From Sapientia aquatica (GTDB lineage: Bacteria; Pseudomonadota; Gammaproteobacteria; Burkholderiales; Burkholderiaceae_D), in NCBI RefSeq assembly GCF_004358105.1, contig NZ_SMYL01000010.1:85786-149785 (forward strand): a stretch of 64,000 nucleotides of DNA, in the 5' to 3' direction. Both the position numbers and the translations under genes were made by a program. The notes beneath the pieces were generated by a model. That model worked only from the letters and a program-made list of their open reading frames with translations, made no database searches and was not told the DNA's origin. Below are positions 1-9,464 of the stretch, in pieces. Positions within the stretch are counted from its first letter, which is position 1. Each line of letters begins with the position of its first letter.

Positions 1-306
1 ATTCGTCAAATACTTCATCACCGAATCGTTCTCTGCCTTGTCGTCCTGTTTGCCGCTGAGCGTATTGTTGCCGATGACTCCCGCGCCGTAGAGCTCTGGA
101 TAGGCATTGACCACCAGTTTAAAAAATAACTGTGCTCGTTCTTGATCGCTTTTGCCTTGGGCCGCATCCCAAAACTGCCAAAATGCTGGTGTGGTGTTGA
201 TAACCTTGATTTCGTTACTTGGCTGAGTGACTTCGTCAGCGCAATAGCTCAGCGTTGAATTAAACAGGGCGAAGGCGATTGAGCAAAAGATAAGGACTGA
301 TTTCAT
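1..306 (-). CDS. Secreted protein of unknown function, C-terminus cut by window edge
   Basis: An open frame begins with ATG at 306 and runs off the left edge without a stop, so only about 102 residues are visible. The N-terminus (MKSVLIFCSIAFALFNSTLS, then YCADE) is a clear signal peptide with likely cleavage near residues 21-23, so the product should be exported. The mature part is rich in aromatic and charged residues (FWQFWDAAQG... LFFKLVVNAYPELYGAGVIG). I do not recognise the family. It is encoded on the same strand as the next gene with a gap of about 80 bases, so the two may be co-expressed. Confidence 0.7.
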   Translation of the reverse strand, partial: MKSVLIFCSIAFALFNSTLSYCADEVTQPSNEIKVINTTPAFWQFWDAAQGKSDQERAQLFFKLVVNAYPELYGAGVIGNNTLSGKQDDKAENDSVMKYLTN

Positions 307-386
307 GGGATTTTCGATTGCAGTTTTTGGTTAACAAATAGGAGTAATTAACAGCAGCGGTCAAATCATGAGTTCACCTTCCACAT

Positions 387-1109
387 TCATTTGGCCGCTT
401 CTGGATACATCTGGTCAATCTGTTGGATGATCTCTTTCCCCATGCCGGCAAAGTCGCTATAGACGCCATAGAGTTCGTTATTCGTGGGCATGGATTTTAG
501 GAGGTATTTTCCTTTGGCTGAGGTGATTAGCTTGTATTGCTCGGCGCGATCTTCTCCTTTTTCTTCGATGCTCTCGATATAGCTAATCATTTTATTGCGG
601 CGCGATAGCCAATATTGTTCTTGCGGAATCGGCCAACTGGTGTGGTAGTACGAAAGAATTTTTTCAACCAAGTCGTCGTTATCGATATTGATCAACTTCC
701 CGCTTGATTTAAAGCCTTCATAACGACTAACTTCTGGTCTGAACATCGTACTAGAGAGTATTTTGACGTAGGCAGCATCGAATTTTTCCGCATCAATTGG
801 ATCGGCAGGATTGAGACTGCGTAAGTAGATAAAGCTGGCGTCCATCTCTTTGTGAAATTTGACCACGTTATTGATGGTATTGAGGTCGCCCTGCAGATCG
901 CGTTTGAGACCAAGTAGAAAAGTCTTGACCTGCTCTTGTTCGTGATGGCGCTCGCCGATGCCGTGCATCCAAATGCTAATGCTGACGGCAAAAATAATGA
1001 TAGAGACTTCAAACAGCAATTCACGCAGCTTGTGCCAAAAAGGGTGCTGTTGATCGGTCACGATTTTAAGCGCTTGTTTAGCATGATTGGCGACTTCGAG
1101 TTCGGCCAT
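387..1109 (-). CDS. Membrane-anchored protein of unknown function, 240 aa
   Basis: The 240-residue protein starts at ATG 1109. It has a soluble N-terminal stretch of about 28 residues, one hydrophobic segment (LLFEVSIIIFAVSISIWMHG, about residues 31-50), and a long helical domain rich in charged residues (GERHHEQEQVKTFLLGLKRDL...). The layout resembles small bitopic proteins of the DUF6090 type, which have one membrane helix near the N-terminus and a helical periplasmic part. That family assignment is from memory of the layout and is not firm. It lies upstream of the secreted protein at 1-306 on the same strand. No catalytic motif is visible. Confidence 0.7.
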   Translation of the reverse strand: MAELEVANHAKQALKIVTDQQHPFWHKLRELLFEVSIIIFAVSISIWMHGIGERHHEQEQVKTFLLGLKRDLQGDLNTINNVVKFHKEMDASFIYLRSLNPADPIDAEKFDAAYVKILSSTMFRPEVSRYEGFKSSGKLINIDNDDLVEKILSYYHTSWPIPQEQYWLSRRNKMISYIESIEEKGEDRAEQYKLITSAKGKYLLKSMPTNNELYGVYSDFAGMGKEIIQQIDQMYPEAAK

Positions 1110-1204
1110 GTTAAGTATCCCTTTCTACTAATGATGTTTTATTTTTGGAGACGTGACTGTATGGGTTACCTTTTTGTCTTAAATCCGTATGTCAAAAAAT
1201 TCCA

Positions 1205-2428
1205 TTAGTCACGATGATCAAAAAAATGCAGATCGATCGCGCTCGCCATCGCTTTGTAACCCGCATCGCTAGGATGAAGATGATCACCGCTGTCGTAGGC
1301 GGGCAGGAAGCGATCGGGGAATTCTGGGTCGCGCGTCAATTGGTCGAAATCCACGATTCCATCAAAAGCGCCAGAATTGCGTATCCAATTATTGACGGCG
1401 CGGCGTGCAATTTCGCCCGACGCTGAATGGTAGGGCCAGTCAACGCCGCCAAATGGGGTTAGCGTGGCTCCCAGCACTTTGATGCCTTTTGCATGAGCGC
1501 GAGTAATTAGTTGCTTCATGCCGTCAATGATTTGCTGGGCCGAGACATGATCTTTGGGATTAGGCGATTCGTTGGTTTCGCCGATATCGTTGATGCCCTC
1601 AAGCAGAACCACCCATTTGACGCCCGGTTTTGTTAGCACATCGCGATCAAAGCGCTTGAGCGCGCTTGGCCCTGCACCATCGTTGAGAATGCGATTGCCG
1701 CTAATACCGGAGTTGGCCACCGCAATGGACGAATAGGCGGGATCAGACTGCAAACGCTGCACCAAGAAATCCGGCCAGCGGGCGTTGACGTTTGGTGTAG
1801 AACCGTAACCATCGGTAATTGAGTCGCCAAACGCTACCAAAAGCTGCTTGCTCGAAGTTGATTCGACCTCTACGTCGGTGAGGAAAAAACGCGCGCTAGC
1901 AACTTCACCTTCGGGAAGAGTGGCACTTGCGGTCTGGTCGCCTGCGAGTGTGATGTAGGCTGTTTGTACGCCGAGTGCATGCACTGTTGATGGTCCAGTA
2001 CGAGTCGGAAGATACATACTCACCGCAAGATCCTCCAACGCGGTTACCGCAAGTTCGATTGGGTCACTAAGCACGTTAGCACCCGGTGCGATGCGAATCG
2101 TGGATTTACCGCCAAAGCTCACTGCGCGATCGGTGTCTGGCTTGATGGCCGAGCCGCTTAAACGCTTGGCGACATGCACAGGGCCAATGGTGACCGGTGC
2201 AGTGCCGAACAAGTTAGATAGCCGAATGCGAACCTTGGATCCGCTCGCGCTAAGTCGAACGATCTGACGCACGGTCTGATGATCAAGTGGCGGACCGCCC
2301 GAATCAGGAGCCGCCGCCCACGCATCAATCCAGTGTTCTTGGGCTAAAGTGCCTGCGGGCGCGTGTGGGGCGACCGACAAAATCAACATCAATAAAAGGG
2401 TGCGTAGCAGATTTTTTGAAGTAGTCAT
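1205..2428 (-). CDS. Secreted SGNH/GDSL-family hydrolase
   Basis: This 407-residue protein has an N-terminal signal peptide (MTTSKNLLRTLLLMLILSVA..., cleavage near residue 25-29). An N-terminal beta-rich region of about 160 residues is followed by an SGNH hydrolase domain. The catalytic blocks are present: GDSITDG with the nucleophile serine, GISGN, EGINDIG with the oxyanion asparagine, and DHLHPSDAGY with the Asp-x-x-His pair. The family cleaves ester or acetyl groups on lipids or carbohydrates. The N-terminal extension is common in secreted plant-polymer esterases, so an acetyl-esterase role is plausible but not shown. It is monocistronic on the minus strand. Confidence 0.88.
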   Translation of the reverse strand: MTTSKNLLRTLLLMLILSVAPHAPAGTLAQEHWIDAWAAAPDSGGPPLDHQTVRQIVRLSASGSKVRIRLSNLFGTAPVTIGPVHVAKRLSGSAIKPDTDRAVSFGGKSTIRIAPGANVLSDPIELAVTALEDLAVSMYLPTRTGPSTVHALGVQTAYITLAGDQTASATLPEGEVASARFFLTDVEVESTSSKQLLVAFGDSITDGYGSTPNVNARWPDFLVQRLQSDPAYSSIAVANSGISGNRILNDGAGPSALKRFDRDVLTKPGVKWVVLLEGINDIGETNESPNPKDHVSAQQIIDGMKQLITRAHAKGIKVLGATLTPFGGVDWPYHSASGEIARRAVNNWIRNSGAFDGIVDFDQLTRDPEFPDRFLPAYDSGDHLHPSDAGYKAMASAIDLHFFDHRD

Positions 2429-2658
2429 GGCGCAGAATTAATGTTGATTGAAGGGAATAAAACGAGACTAGCACAGCAATAAGCCCGACAACAGTGCCTG
2501 GTTGCAAAAAGGTGGCACTGCTCAAGCCGGATAAATATCTTTAGTCGGTAGAAACAAAACACTAAGCAAATCACTAAGCAAATCACTAAGCAATTACGGA
2601 TGCGACGCTGTTTTGCGGCGCATAGGCGATAAAGGCGGTTAGTGCGTTTCCACGACTC
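2429..2658. other. Intergenic stretch with a short tandem repeat, no gene seen
   Basis: No convincing reading frame lies between the SGNH hydrolase start and the stop of the displaced HD-gene fragment at 2659. The only structure I see is the 12-base tandem repeat listed separately at 2561-2593. Confidence 0.5.
2561..2593. repeat. Short tandem repeat, 12-bp unit, about 2.75 copies
   Basis: The unit ACTAAGCAAATC occurs twice in a row, followed by ACTAAGCAA. It lies between the SGNH hydrolase and the HD-gene remnant and has no obvious coding or regulatory meaning. It could be a simple replication-slippage product. Confidence 0.8.
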
Positions 2659-2758
2659 CTACAAGGTCAGCAGATTTTCTGTTTCGGATTTCAGCCGCTG
2701 TAAATAGTGAACCGACTCGGCGGTGCGCTGCTTAGCCATTAATTTGCCAGAGCGAGAC
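2659..2758 (-). pseudogene. Displaced 3' end of the HD-domain gene split by the transposon
   Basis: Removing the transposon and one copy of the ATCAA duplication joins base 11450 (minus strand) directly to base 2758. The reading frame of the HD-domain gene then continues without interruption for another 32 codons (starting SRSGKLMAKQRTAESVHYLQ) to a TAG stop at 2659-2661. The rebuilt gene would encode about 227 residues. This fragment has no start of its own and is a dead remnant. The in-frame continuation ending in a clean stop is strong evidence that this is the original tail. Confidence 0.9.
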
Positions 2759-2763
2759 ATCAA
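2759..2763. repeat. Left copy of 5-bp target-site duplication (ATCAA)
   Basis: ATCAA directly abuts the outer end of the left inverted repeat and is repeated exactly at 11450-11454 outside the right inverted repeat. Five-base duplications are the norm for Tn3-family transposition. Confidence 0.95.
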
Positions 2764-2801
2764 GGGGTCGTCTCAGAAAACGGAAAATAAAGCACGTTAA
2801 G
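2764..2801. repeat. Left terminal inverted repeat of the transposon, 38 bp
   Basis: The repeat begins GGGGTCGTCTCAGAAAACGG and ends at the GTTAAG that contains the tnpA stop codon (2797-2799). It matches the inverted complement of 11412-11449 at 34 of 38 positions. All Tn3-family transposases act on ends of this length. Confidence 0.95.
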
Positions 2802-5766
2802 CTGGTTGCAGCGGTCGCAACGCCCTGAACTTCCCTACACCGACCTTGGTGCTGCTGCGCCAAAGGTAATCGCCGGTCAGATTGATGTGTTCCCAGCCCA
2901 ACGGCGATAGGTACTGCAACAGCGTGTCATCGACGGTCTGGCTGTGGCTACGCAAAGCACTGGTGGCACGCTCCAAATAGACCGTATTCCACAACACGAT
3001 GGCCGCCGTCACCAGATTGAGGCCGCTGGCTCGATAGCGTTGTTGCTCAAAGCTGCGGTCGCGGATTTCACCCAATCGGTAGAAAAAGACAGCCCTGGCC
3101 AACGCGTTGCGCGCTTCGCCCTTATTCAGTCCAGCATTGACGCGGCGACGCAGCTCCACGCTTTGCAGCCAATCCAGTATGAACAGCGTGCGCTCAATGC
3201 GCCCCAACTCGCGCAGTGCAACGGCCAGTCCGTTCTGACGCGGATAGCTACCGAGCTTGCGCAACATCAGCGAGGCCGTCACCGTACCCTGCTTGATCGA
3301 GGTGGCGAGCCGCAATATTTCATCCCAATGGGCGCGTATTTGCTTGATGTTCAGCCTGTCGCTGCTAATCATCGGCTTGAGCGCGTCATAGACGGCATCG
3401 CCCTTGGGGATGAACAACTTGGTGTCGCCCAGGTCTCGGATACGTGGCGCGAAGCGAAATCCCAGCAAATGCATCAAGCCAAACACGTGATCGGTGAAGC
3501 CCGCTGTATCGGTGTAGTGCTCCTCGATCCGCAAGTCGGACTCGTGGTACAGCAGACCATCGAGCACGTAGGTCGAATCGCGCACGCCTACGTTGACCAC
3601 CTTGGCGCTGAATGGCGCGTACTGGTCGGAGATATGAGTGTAGAAAGTCCGTCCCGGACTGCTGCCATATTTCGGGTTGATGTGTCCCGTGCTCTCGGCC
3701 TTGCTGCCGGTTCTGAAGTTCTGGCCATCGGATGAGGACGTGGTGCCATCACCCCAGTTCGCGGCGAAGGGTTGCCGGAACTGCGCATTGATCAGCTCGG
3801 CCAAGGCCGTTGAGTACGTTTCATCCCGGATGTGCCACGCTTGCAGCCACGACAGCTTCGCGTAGGTCGTGCCAGGGCAGGACTCGGCCATCTTGGTGAG
3901 CCCAAGATTGATGCCATCGGCCAGGATCGTCGTCAGCAGCAACGTCTTGTCCTTGGCGGTGTCACCGGTTTTCAGATGTGTGAAGTGCCGGGTGAAACCC
4001 GTCCACTCATCAACTTCCATCAAGAGTTCGGTGATTTTGACGTGCGGCAGCAGCATCGCCGACTGGTCGATCAGGGCTTGCGCGGTCTCCGGCACCGCCG
4101 CATCTAGCGGCGTGATCTTCAGGCCGGACTCGGTAATGATGGCATCCGGCAGATCATTGGCCGCCGCCATTCGGTTAACGGTGGCGAGTTGCTGTCCCAG
4201 CAATGCTAGCCGGTCGAGCAAATACTGATCGCAATCCGTGGCCACGGCAAGCGGCAATGCGCTGGCCAGCTTCAAAGAGGTAAATTTCTCGACCGGCACC
4301 AGGTACTTGTCGAAGTCCTTGAACTGACGTGATCCCTGCACCCAGACATCACCCGCGCGCAGCGCGTTCTTCAGCTCCGATAGCGCGCACAGCTCGTAGT
4401 AGCGCCGGTCAATGCCTTCGTCCGTGAGCACCAGTTTGGTCCAGCGTGGCTTGATGAATGCGGTCGGCGCGTTGGCGGGCACCTTGCGGGCGTTGTCGGT
4501 GTTCATGTCGCGCAGTACCTCGATGGCATCGAGCACGCCCTTGGCGGCTGGAGCCGCCCGTAGCTTGAGTACATCCAGGAACTGCGGCGCGTACCGGCGC
4601 AACGTGGCATAGCTTTCACCGATGCGATGCAGAAAGTCGAAGCCCTCCGGTTGCGCGAGCTTTTGCGCCTCGGTGACGCTGGCGGCGAAGGTATCCCACG
4701 GCATTACTGCCTCAATGGCGGCGAACGGATCGCCGCCGCTCTGTTTGGCTTCCAGCAAAGCTTGGCCGATGCGGCCATACATCCGCACCTTGTCATTGAT
4801 CGCCTTACCGGAAGCCTGAAACTGCTGCTGATGCTTGTTCTTAGCGGCGTTGAACAGCTTGCCAATGATGCTGTCGTGCAAGTCGATGATTTCGTCGGTG
4901 ACGGTAGCCATGCCTTCAATGGCCAACGCTATCAGAGTGGCATAGCGTCGTTGCACCTCAAACTTGGCCAGGTCAGCGGGCGTCATCTGGCCACCCTCAC
5001 GGGCGATCTTGAGCAGGCGGTTCTGGTGAACTTGTCGCTCGATGCCTGCGGGCAGGTCAAGCGCCTGCCAGGCTTTGAGGCGCTCGATGTGTTCGAGCAT
5101 GTGCCGAGAATTCGGCTTGACGGGCGACTGGCGCAGCCATGCCAGCCACGTCACTTTGCTGCCGTCCTTGCGCTTGAGAAGTTCGTCCAGGCGCTGACGG
5201 TGCGGCGATAACAAAGAATCGGTCAACGCCTCGTAAATACGCCGGTTGGCACGGGTGATGGCCTCGGCGCTCGCGCGCTCGATGGCATTCATGGCGGGCA
5301 GGATGATGGTCTGCCGCCGCAGGTTTTCGACAAGGGTGCTGGCCAGCACAATGCCTTTGTCGGTCTGCAAGGCCAGCTCTGTCAATGTATGCACGACTTG
5401 CCGATAGTGGCTCATGGTGAAGGGCTTGAACCCAAACACCGCTTGCAGTTCGACTAGGTGCTCGCGCCGTGTCTGCTCACGCTGACCGTACTCATCCCAA
5501 CTTTCCACCGGAACCTTGAGCTGTGCAGCCACCATGCGCAGCAAAGGCGGAAACGGCAGTTCATCGACACCCAGAATGACGCCAGGGAATCGCAGGTAGC
5601 AAAGCTGGATGGCAAAGCCCAAGCGGTTCGCTGGCCCGCGATGCTGGCGAATGATAGACAGGTCGGTTTCGTTGAACGTGTACTGCCGGATCAGTTCGTC
5701 TTTGGCATCTGGCAATGCCAGGAGGCTGTCGCGCTCGGTGGCGGACAGGATTGAACGGCGCGGCAT
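2797..5766 (-). CDS. tnpA: Tn3-family transposase TnpA (Tn21/Tn501 type)
   Basis: At 989 residues it has the full length of Tn21/Tn501 transposases. It opens with the typical [20 protein letters not shown], and further N-terminal family blocks ([40 protein letters not shown]) bind the inverted repeats. The C-terminal catalytic region carries the conserved [22 protein letters not shown] and [11 protein letters not shown] blocks that supply the DDE residues. It catalyses replicative cointegrate formation. The start lies two bases from the tnpR stop, so the two are co-transcribed. The stop codon lies inside the terminal inverted repeat, as in relatives. No frameshift is visible, so the enzyme should be functional. 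Confidence 0.97.
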   Translation of the reverse strand: MPRRSILSATERDSLLALPDAKDELIRQYTFNETDLSIIRQHRGPANRLGFAIQLCYLRFPGVILGVDELPFPPLLRMVAAQLKVPVESWDEYGQREQTRREHLVELQAVFGFKPFTMSHYRQVVHTLTELALQTDKGIVLASTLVENLRRQTIILPAMNAIERASAEAITRANRRIYEALTDSLLSPHRQRLDELLKRKDGSKVTWLAWLRQSPVKPNSRHMLEHIERLKAWQALDLPAGIERQVHQNRLLKIAREGGQMTPADLAKFEVQRRYATLIALAIEGMATVTDEIIDLHDSIIGKLFNAAKNKHQQQFQASGKAINDKVRMYGRIGQALLEAKQSGGDPFAAIEAVMPWDTFAASVTEAQKLAQPEGFDFLHRIGESYATLRRYAPQFLDVLKLRAAPAAKGVLDAIEVLRDMNTDNARKVPANAPTAFIKPRWTKLVLTDEGIDRRYYELCALSELKNALRAGDVWVQGSRQFKDFDKYLVPVEKFTSLKLASALPLAVATDCDQYLLDRLALLGQQLATVNRMAAANDLPDAIITESGLKITPLDAAVPETAQALIDQSAMLLPHVKITELLMEVDEWTGFTRHFTHLKTGDTAKDKTLLLTTILADGINLGLTKMAESCPGTTYAKLSWLQAWHIRDETYSTALAELINAQFRQPFAANWGDGTTSSSDGQNFRTGSKAESTGHINPKYGSSPGRTFYTHISDQYAPFSAKVVNVGVRDSTYVLDGLLYHESDLRIEEHYTDTAGFTDHVFGLMHLLGFRFAPRIRDLGDTKLFIPKGDAVYDALKPMISSDRLNIKQIRAHWDEILRLATSIKQGTVTASLMLRKLGSYPRQNGLAVALRELGRIERTLFILDWLQSVELRRRVNAGLNKGEARNALARAVFFYRLGEIRDRSFEQQRYRASGLNLVTAAIVLWNTVYLERATSALRSHSQTVDDTLLQYLSPLGWEHINLTGDYLWRSSTKVGVGKFRALRPLQPA

Positions 5767-5768
5767 GG

Positions 5769-6326
5769 TCAGTCTCCCCGCAGGTACTGATACAAGGTTT
5801 CACGGCTGATGCCGAAGTCACGGGCCACCAAGGTTTTTTGGTCGCCTGCCGCAACTCGCCGTTTCAACTCGGCAATTTGTTCGCTGTTCAGCGATTTCTT
5901 TCGTCCCCGGTAGGCACCGCGCTGCTTGGCAAGCACGATTCCCTCGCGCTGGCGTTCGCGGATCAGGGCGCGCTCGAACTCAGCAAAGGCTCCCATGACC
6001 GACAGCATCAAATTGGCCATCGGCGAGTCCTCGCCGGTGAACGTCAGACCTTCTTTGACGAACTCGATGCGCACGCCCCGTTGTGTCAGCCCCTGAACGA
6101 TGCGGCGCAGGTCATCAAGGTTGCGTGCCAGCCTGTCCATGCTGTGCACCACCACGGTATCGCCCTCGCGGACGAAGGCCAGCAGCCTTTCAAGTTCGGG
6201 ACGTTGTGTGTCCTTGCCGGAAGCCTTGTCGGTAAATACCTTGCCAACGTCGATTTGCTCCAGTTGCCGGTCAGGGTTCTGGTCGAAGCTGCTGACGCGG
6301 ACATAGCCGATGCGTTGACCTTGCAA
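5769..6326 (-). CDS. tnpR: Serine resolvase TnpR
   Basis: The 185-residue resolvase has the N-terminal catalytic domain [13 protein letters not shown] (catalytic serine at about residue 12). The [17 protein letters not shown] block (here [18 protein letters not shown]), the [20 protein letters not shown] core and the [13 protein letters not shown] helix follow. A helix-turn-helix lies at the C-terminus ([18 protein letters not shown]). It resolves transposition cointegrates by recombining the two res sites. It sits directly upstream of tnpA with a two-base gap and directly downstream of the res region, as in the Tn21 group. TnpR of this type usually also represses the tnp genes. Confidence 0.97.
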   Translation of the reverse strand: MQGQRIGYVRVSSFDQNPDRQLEQIDVGKVFTDKASGKDTQRPELERLLAFVREGDTVVVHSMDRLARNLDDLRRIVQGLTQRGVRIEFVKEGLTFTGEDSPMANLMLSVMGAFAEFERALIRERQREGIVLAKQRGAYRGRKKSLNSEQIAELKRRVAAGDQKTLVARDFGISRETLYQYLRGD

Positions 6327-6468
6327 GATGCCTCCAAAGGTAAAAGTGTCAGGATGAAATCTATTACCTTTGTCTGAATGTGTAAATAAATATAAAATAA
6401 GACTCTATTCTGACATATTTTATATACAGCATCTGACATCAGGTTAGGGTATAGCTCAATCTGACAAA
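6327..6468. promoter_or_regulatory. res recombination region with repeated CTGACA/TGTCAG motifs
   Basis: The AT-rich stretch between tnpR and the EamA gene carries CTGACA at 6410-6415, 6433-6438 and 6461-6466 and the complement TGTCAG at 6347-6352. These are the half-site words typical of Tn21-type resolvase binding sites I-III. The position just upstream of tnpR and the sharp drop in GC relative to the rest of the element agree with a res site that also holds the tnpR promoter. Exact subsite limits are not assigned. Confidence 0.75.
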
Positions 6469-6903
6469 TTAACGTTTCAACGCGAGCAAGAGAACGCCGC
6501 CAGCGACCATCGCGATACCTGACCACTCGCGGAGCGACGGACGTTCGCCCAAAAATGTGAACGCGAATACCGCCACCAGTACGAGACTGAGTTTGTCTAC
6601 CGGCGCGACCTTGGATGCATTGCCGATCTTGAGTGCACGGAAGTAGCACACCCACGACGCGCCCGTAGCCAAGCCGGACAGCCCGAGGAAAAGCCATGTC
6701 TTGGGCGACAACTCCAAGGGGTTGGCCCATTTTCCTGTGTAGGCGACAAACGCCGACAGAACGACGATGATGATTGCCGTTCGGATCAAGGTGGCCAGAT
6801 CAGAATCAACCCCCTGAATGCCGACCTTGGCAAAAATGGCCGTCAGTGCCGCAAAGGCTGCTGACAGCAAAGCCCAATAAAACCACCCTGCTGAAGAACT
6901 CAT
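6469..6903 (-). CDS. Half-size EamA-family membrane transporter
   Basis: At 144 residues with about five hydrophobic segments, this is one EamA (drug/metabolite transporter) repeat rather than the usual two-repeat protein of roughly 300 residues. Recognisable elements are the N-terminal WALLSAAFAALTAIFAKVGI helix and the C-terminal FLGERPSLREWSGIAMVAGG motif common to EamA repeats. Such half-size proteins probably work as dimers. The substrate is unknown. It lies 16 bases after the histidine kinase stop and is the last cargo gene before res, so it is likely read with the two-component genes. Confidence 0.88.
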   Translation of the reverse strand: MSSSAGWFYWALLSAAFAALTAIFAKVGIQGVDSDLATLIRTAIIIVVLSAFVAYTGKWANPLELSPKTWLFLGLSGLATGASWVCYFRALKIGNASKVAPVDKLSLVLVAVFAFTFLGERPSLREWSGIAMVAGGVLLLALKR

Positions 6904-6919
6904 TCCTCCTCCCCTTTGT

Positions 6920-8281
6920 TCAATGTCGCTGCTTCATGGGAACGATAACCGTAGCGACTAAGCCGGTTTGCAGAGCTTCGTCTGCGAAGTCGAGGTGAAT
7001 TTCGGCACCGATGCGGGAAGCAATCGTTTGGACGATGGAAAGCCCCAAGCCAGATCCAATCTGCTCACTTCCCAACGTGCGGTAGAAGGGATCAAAAACT
7101 CTATCCCGCTCAGCCAATGGAATGCCTGGCCCGTTGTCCTTGATGCGCAGCTCCGCTCTCTCGCCTGACACCTCCACAGAAAGATCAACCTGGCCGCCCT
7201 CCGGCGTGTAGCGGATGGCGTTATCGACCAGATTCTTGACCACCGCGATCATGTCCAACTCGCTCACCCACAGCTCAGCGTCCTGAATACCTTCGACACC
7301 GATGTCAATGTGCTTGGCCTCGGCTAGCGGCATAAGGTCTTCCAGCACACGGCGATAGACGCTCTGAACCGATACTGGCGACTGCGGAAAGTCGATCGCC
7401 GACTGCGCCCTAGCCAAAGTCAGAAGTTGATCCAGCAGGCTGCGGCCACGCTCGATCCCTTGGCGCAGCACGGTCAGCCGTTCGTGTGCCAAGCCAGACA
7501 TTTCTGCGTCTGCCAGCCGCTCCGCTTGTAGCGATAAGGCCGTCAACGGCGAACGCAGCTCATGCGCAGCATCCGCCACAAAGCGGCGCTGAGATTCCAT
7601 CGACTGACTTACACGAACAAGCAGGCGATTGATCGCTACAGCGAAGGGGCGAATTTCGACCGGAAGGTGGTGGTCGTCAATAGGATGTAGCTCCTGCTCG
7701 GCTCGTTGGTCAATTTCCTTGGAGAGCGCGGCAATGGGCCGGAACATTTTGCGCACCAAGTCAGCGACGATCAACAGCAGCACCGGCACGAGAATCAGAA
7801 AGGGCATCACCGTGCGTAGTGCCCCGTCGCGGGCGATTTCATTGCGGAAACCGGATTCTTGGGCCACCGCGATGCGTTCACCAGCCGCCGTAGTCTTGAC
7901 CAGAACGCGGAAGGTTTCTCCGCCAAGCTCCAGCGTATGTAGTCCGTCGGTCAGTGTGGTTGGAAGCGGGAGTGCTCCTCCTGCATCCACTCCAGCCGCA
8001 GAATGGCTGACCTCACCCAAGCGCTGGACGATCACGCGCGATTCCTCATCGGGGTCCTTGAGGCGGGCATCGGTGGTTGGTGCGTCCGGTGACAGGTGCT
8101 GACGATCCATGAGCTGGGCCACCTGCCGCAAAACATCGTCCTGTAGCTCTTGGGCTTCATCGAAGGCGGACATGAACGAGAAGACTCCCGCCACGATGGC
8201 CACCACGAGAATGGCCAGCGACAGGGTGACGGACAGCTTGAGCTGAACCGACTCGTTCAAGCGCCTTTTGAAACCATCCAT
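6920..8281 (-). CDS. Sensor histidine kinase, QseC/PmrB-like
   Basis: The 453-residue inner-membrane kinase has one transmembrane helix near the N-terminus (SVTLSLAILVVAIVAGVFSF) and a periplasmic sensor region of about 120 residues. A second helix (VMPFLILVPVLLLIVADLV), a HAMP-like linker, a HisKA domain with the phosphoacceptor in FVADAAHELRSPLTAL, and an ATPase domain follow. The ATPase shows the N box (NLVDNAIRYTPEGG), G1 (DNGPGIP) and G2 (GSGLGLSIV). It overlaps the upstream response-regulator gene by 25 bases, indicating translational coupling. The closest known systems, QseBC and PmrAB, respond to envelope signals, cationic peptides or metals. The signal here is not known. Confidence 0.93.
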   Translation of the reverse strand: MDGFKRRLNESVQLKLSVTLSLAILVVAIVAGVFSFMSAFDEAQELQDDVLRQVAQLMDRQHLSPDAPTTDARLKDPDEESRVIVQRLGEVSHSAAGVDAGGALPLPTTLTDGLHTLELGGETFRVLVKTTAAGERIAVAQESGFRNEIARDGALRTVMPFLILVPVLLLIVADLVRKMFRPIAALSKEIDQRAEQELHPIDDHHLPVEIRPFAVAINRLLVRVSQSMESQRRFVADAAHELRSPLTALSLQAERLADAEMSGLAHERLTVLRQGIERGRSLLDQLLTLARAQSAIDFPQSPVSVQSVYRRVLEDLMPLAEAKHIDIGVEGIQDAELWVSELDMIAVVKNLVDNAIRYTPEGGQVDLSVEVSGERAELRIKDNGPGIPLAERDRVFDPFYRTLGSEQIGSGLGLSIVQTIASRIGAEIHLDFADEALQTGLVATVIVPMKQRH

Positions 8282-8922
8282 CCGATCCCCCTGACGTTTT
8301 TGATGACCTCACTGCCCAGCTTGCGGCGCAAGGCATGGATCAGATATTCGACGGCATTGCTTTCGACCTCTTCACCCCAGCCGTAGATACGATCCTCCAG
8401 CTCGCTGCGCGAAAGAATGGCTCCGGGCCGTACCAGCAAGGCTTGCAGCAGAGAGAACTCCCGGTTGGACAATAGCAACGGGGAGCCGCCATTGACGCTG
8501 GCCTCTTTGGTGGCTGGATCGAGTGACACCACGCCGTTGCCGAGTACCGGCGCTGCCGTCCCGCCCTTGCGCCGCAAAACGGCGCGCATACGAGCCAATA
8601 GCTCCGCCATCTGAAAGGGCTTGGATACATAGTCGTCTGCACCGCCGTCTAGGCCGCGCAGGCGATCATCCAAGCCGTCACGCGCTGTGATGATGAGCAG
8701 GGGGACAGGGTTGTCTTTAGCGCGGAGGCTGGCCAGTACCTCTAGCCCGTCCTTGCCGGGAAGGCCCAGATCGAGCAACACCAAGTCATAGTGCTGACAG
8801 CCCAACGTCGTGAGTGCCGTCTGGCCGTCCTTGACCCAATCAGCGGCGTAGGAAGCGTCCTTCAATGCACCGTGGATCGCGTCACCGATCATGGGATCGT
8901 CTTCAACCAGCAATACCCGCAT
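8257..8922 (-). CDS. OmpR/PhoB-family response regulator, QseB/PmrA-like
   Basis: The ATG at 8922 is preferred over an upstream TTG because a strong GGGAGGGGGA Shine-Dalgarno sequence lies right before it, and MRVLLVEDD is the canonical receiver start. The acidic pocket (D8, D9), phosphoacceptor D51 (LVLLDLGLPGKDG) and K101 (DYVSKPF) are intact. The C-terminal winged helix (NAVEYLIHALRRKLG, then NVRGIGWMV) binds DNA. It is followed by its kinase with a 25-base overlap. In similar systems the regulator activates neighbouring PepSY, PAP2 or lipid-modification genes, which would fit this cargo. The direct target here is inferred. Confidence 0.93.
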   Translation of the reverse strand: MRVLLVEDDPMIGDAIHGALKDASYAADWVKDGQTALTTLGCQHYDLVLLDLGLPGKDGLEVLASLRAKDNPVPLLIITARDGLDDRLRGLDGGADDYVSKPFQMAELLARMRAVLRRKGGTAAPVLGNGVVSLDPATKEASVNGGSPLLLSNREFSLLQALLVRPGAILSRSELEDRIYGWGEEVESNAVEYLIHALRRKLGSEVIKNVRGIGWMVSKGA

Positions 8923-8988
8923 TCCCCCTCCCAATAGTCAATTATTCAAGGCTGCACTTGAATTTGACAAATGATGACATCGTTATAG

Positions 8989-9435
8989 TTAACCGTGTAG
9001 TGCATCGAGGGTTTTCAATAGCGCAGCCATTGCTGCCTTGCAATCAGCCTGATTCGGCGCGTCAGCCCGTAATGCCGAAAGCGACTTGTCTATGGCTTTA
9101 TCGAGCACATGCCAATCATCGGCTGCCCGTGGTTTCAAACCGGCCTCGGCTGAGTCCCATGCGACCTCCAAGTCCTTGATACGGGCTTTGGCAGCGGGCA
9201 AGTCGCCCTTATCCACGATAGTGGCCACATCGGCGGCAATGCTGCGGAAGGCCGAGAGTTCGCCCAGTTTAGAGGCGGCCTTGCCCTGCGGTGCCGAAAC
9301 AGCCTGGCCGGGTGTCGTCGATGCTGCGCCCGTGCTGATTTGATCGGCTGGCTTGGAGCAACCGGCTGCCAGAGTCAGGATTACTGCTGCTGAAACGGCG
9401 ACGATAGGGCGAACGATTGGGTGCTGATTGGTCAT
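8989..9435 (-). CDS. Small lipoprotein of unknown function
   Basis: The start at ATG 9435 is supported by an AAGGAGAAAAA ribosome binding site; a longer upstream frame lacks one. The N-terminus is a lipoprotein signal with lipobox LTLAAGC, followed by a low-complexity linker ([20 protein letters not shown]) and a helical domain of about 90 residues ([20 protein letters not shown]...). It is probably anchored in the periplasm. Homologous small proteins occur beside COG4705 and PepSY genes in similar clusters, as far as I recall, but no function is established. It is sandwiched between the COG4705 gene and the response regulator. Confidence 0.85.
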   Translation of the reverse strand: MTNQHPIVRPIVAVSAAVILTLAAGCSKPADQISTGAASTTPGQAVSAPQGKAASKLGELSAFRSIAADVATIVDKGDLPAAKARIKDLEVAWDSAEAGLKPRAADDWHVLDKAIDKSLSALRADAPNQADCKAAMAALLKTLDALHG

Positions 9436-9464
9436 GTTTTTCTCCTTGTTTCGTGGGAAGTGGT

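Noticed and set aside
2944..3735. Long plus-strand open frame of 263 residues opposite tnpA
   Set aside because: It lies wholly inside the transposase gene in the antisense frame of GC-rich DNA, has no family motifs and no separate context. The transposase is an unambiguous match.
5715..6377. Plus-strand open frame of 220 residues opposite tnpR
   Set aside because: It is antisense to the resolvase and to the end of tnpA, and its translation has no recognisable motif.
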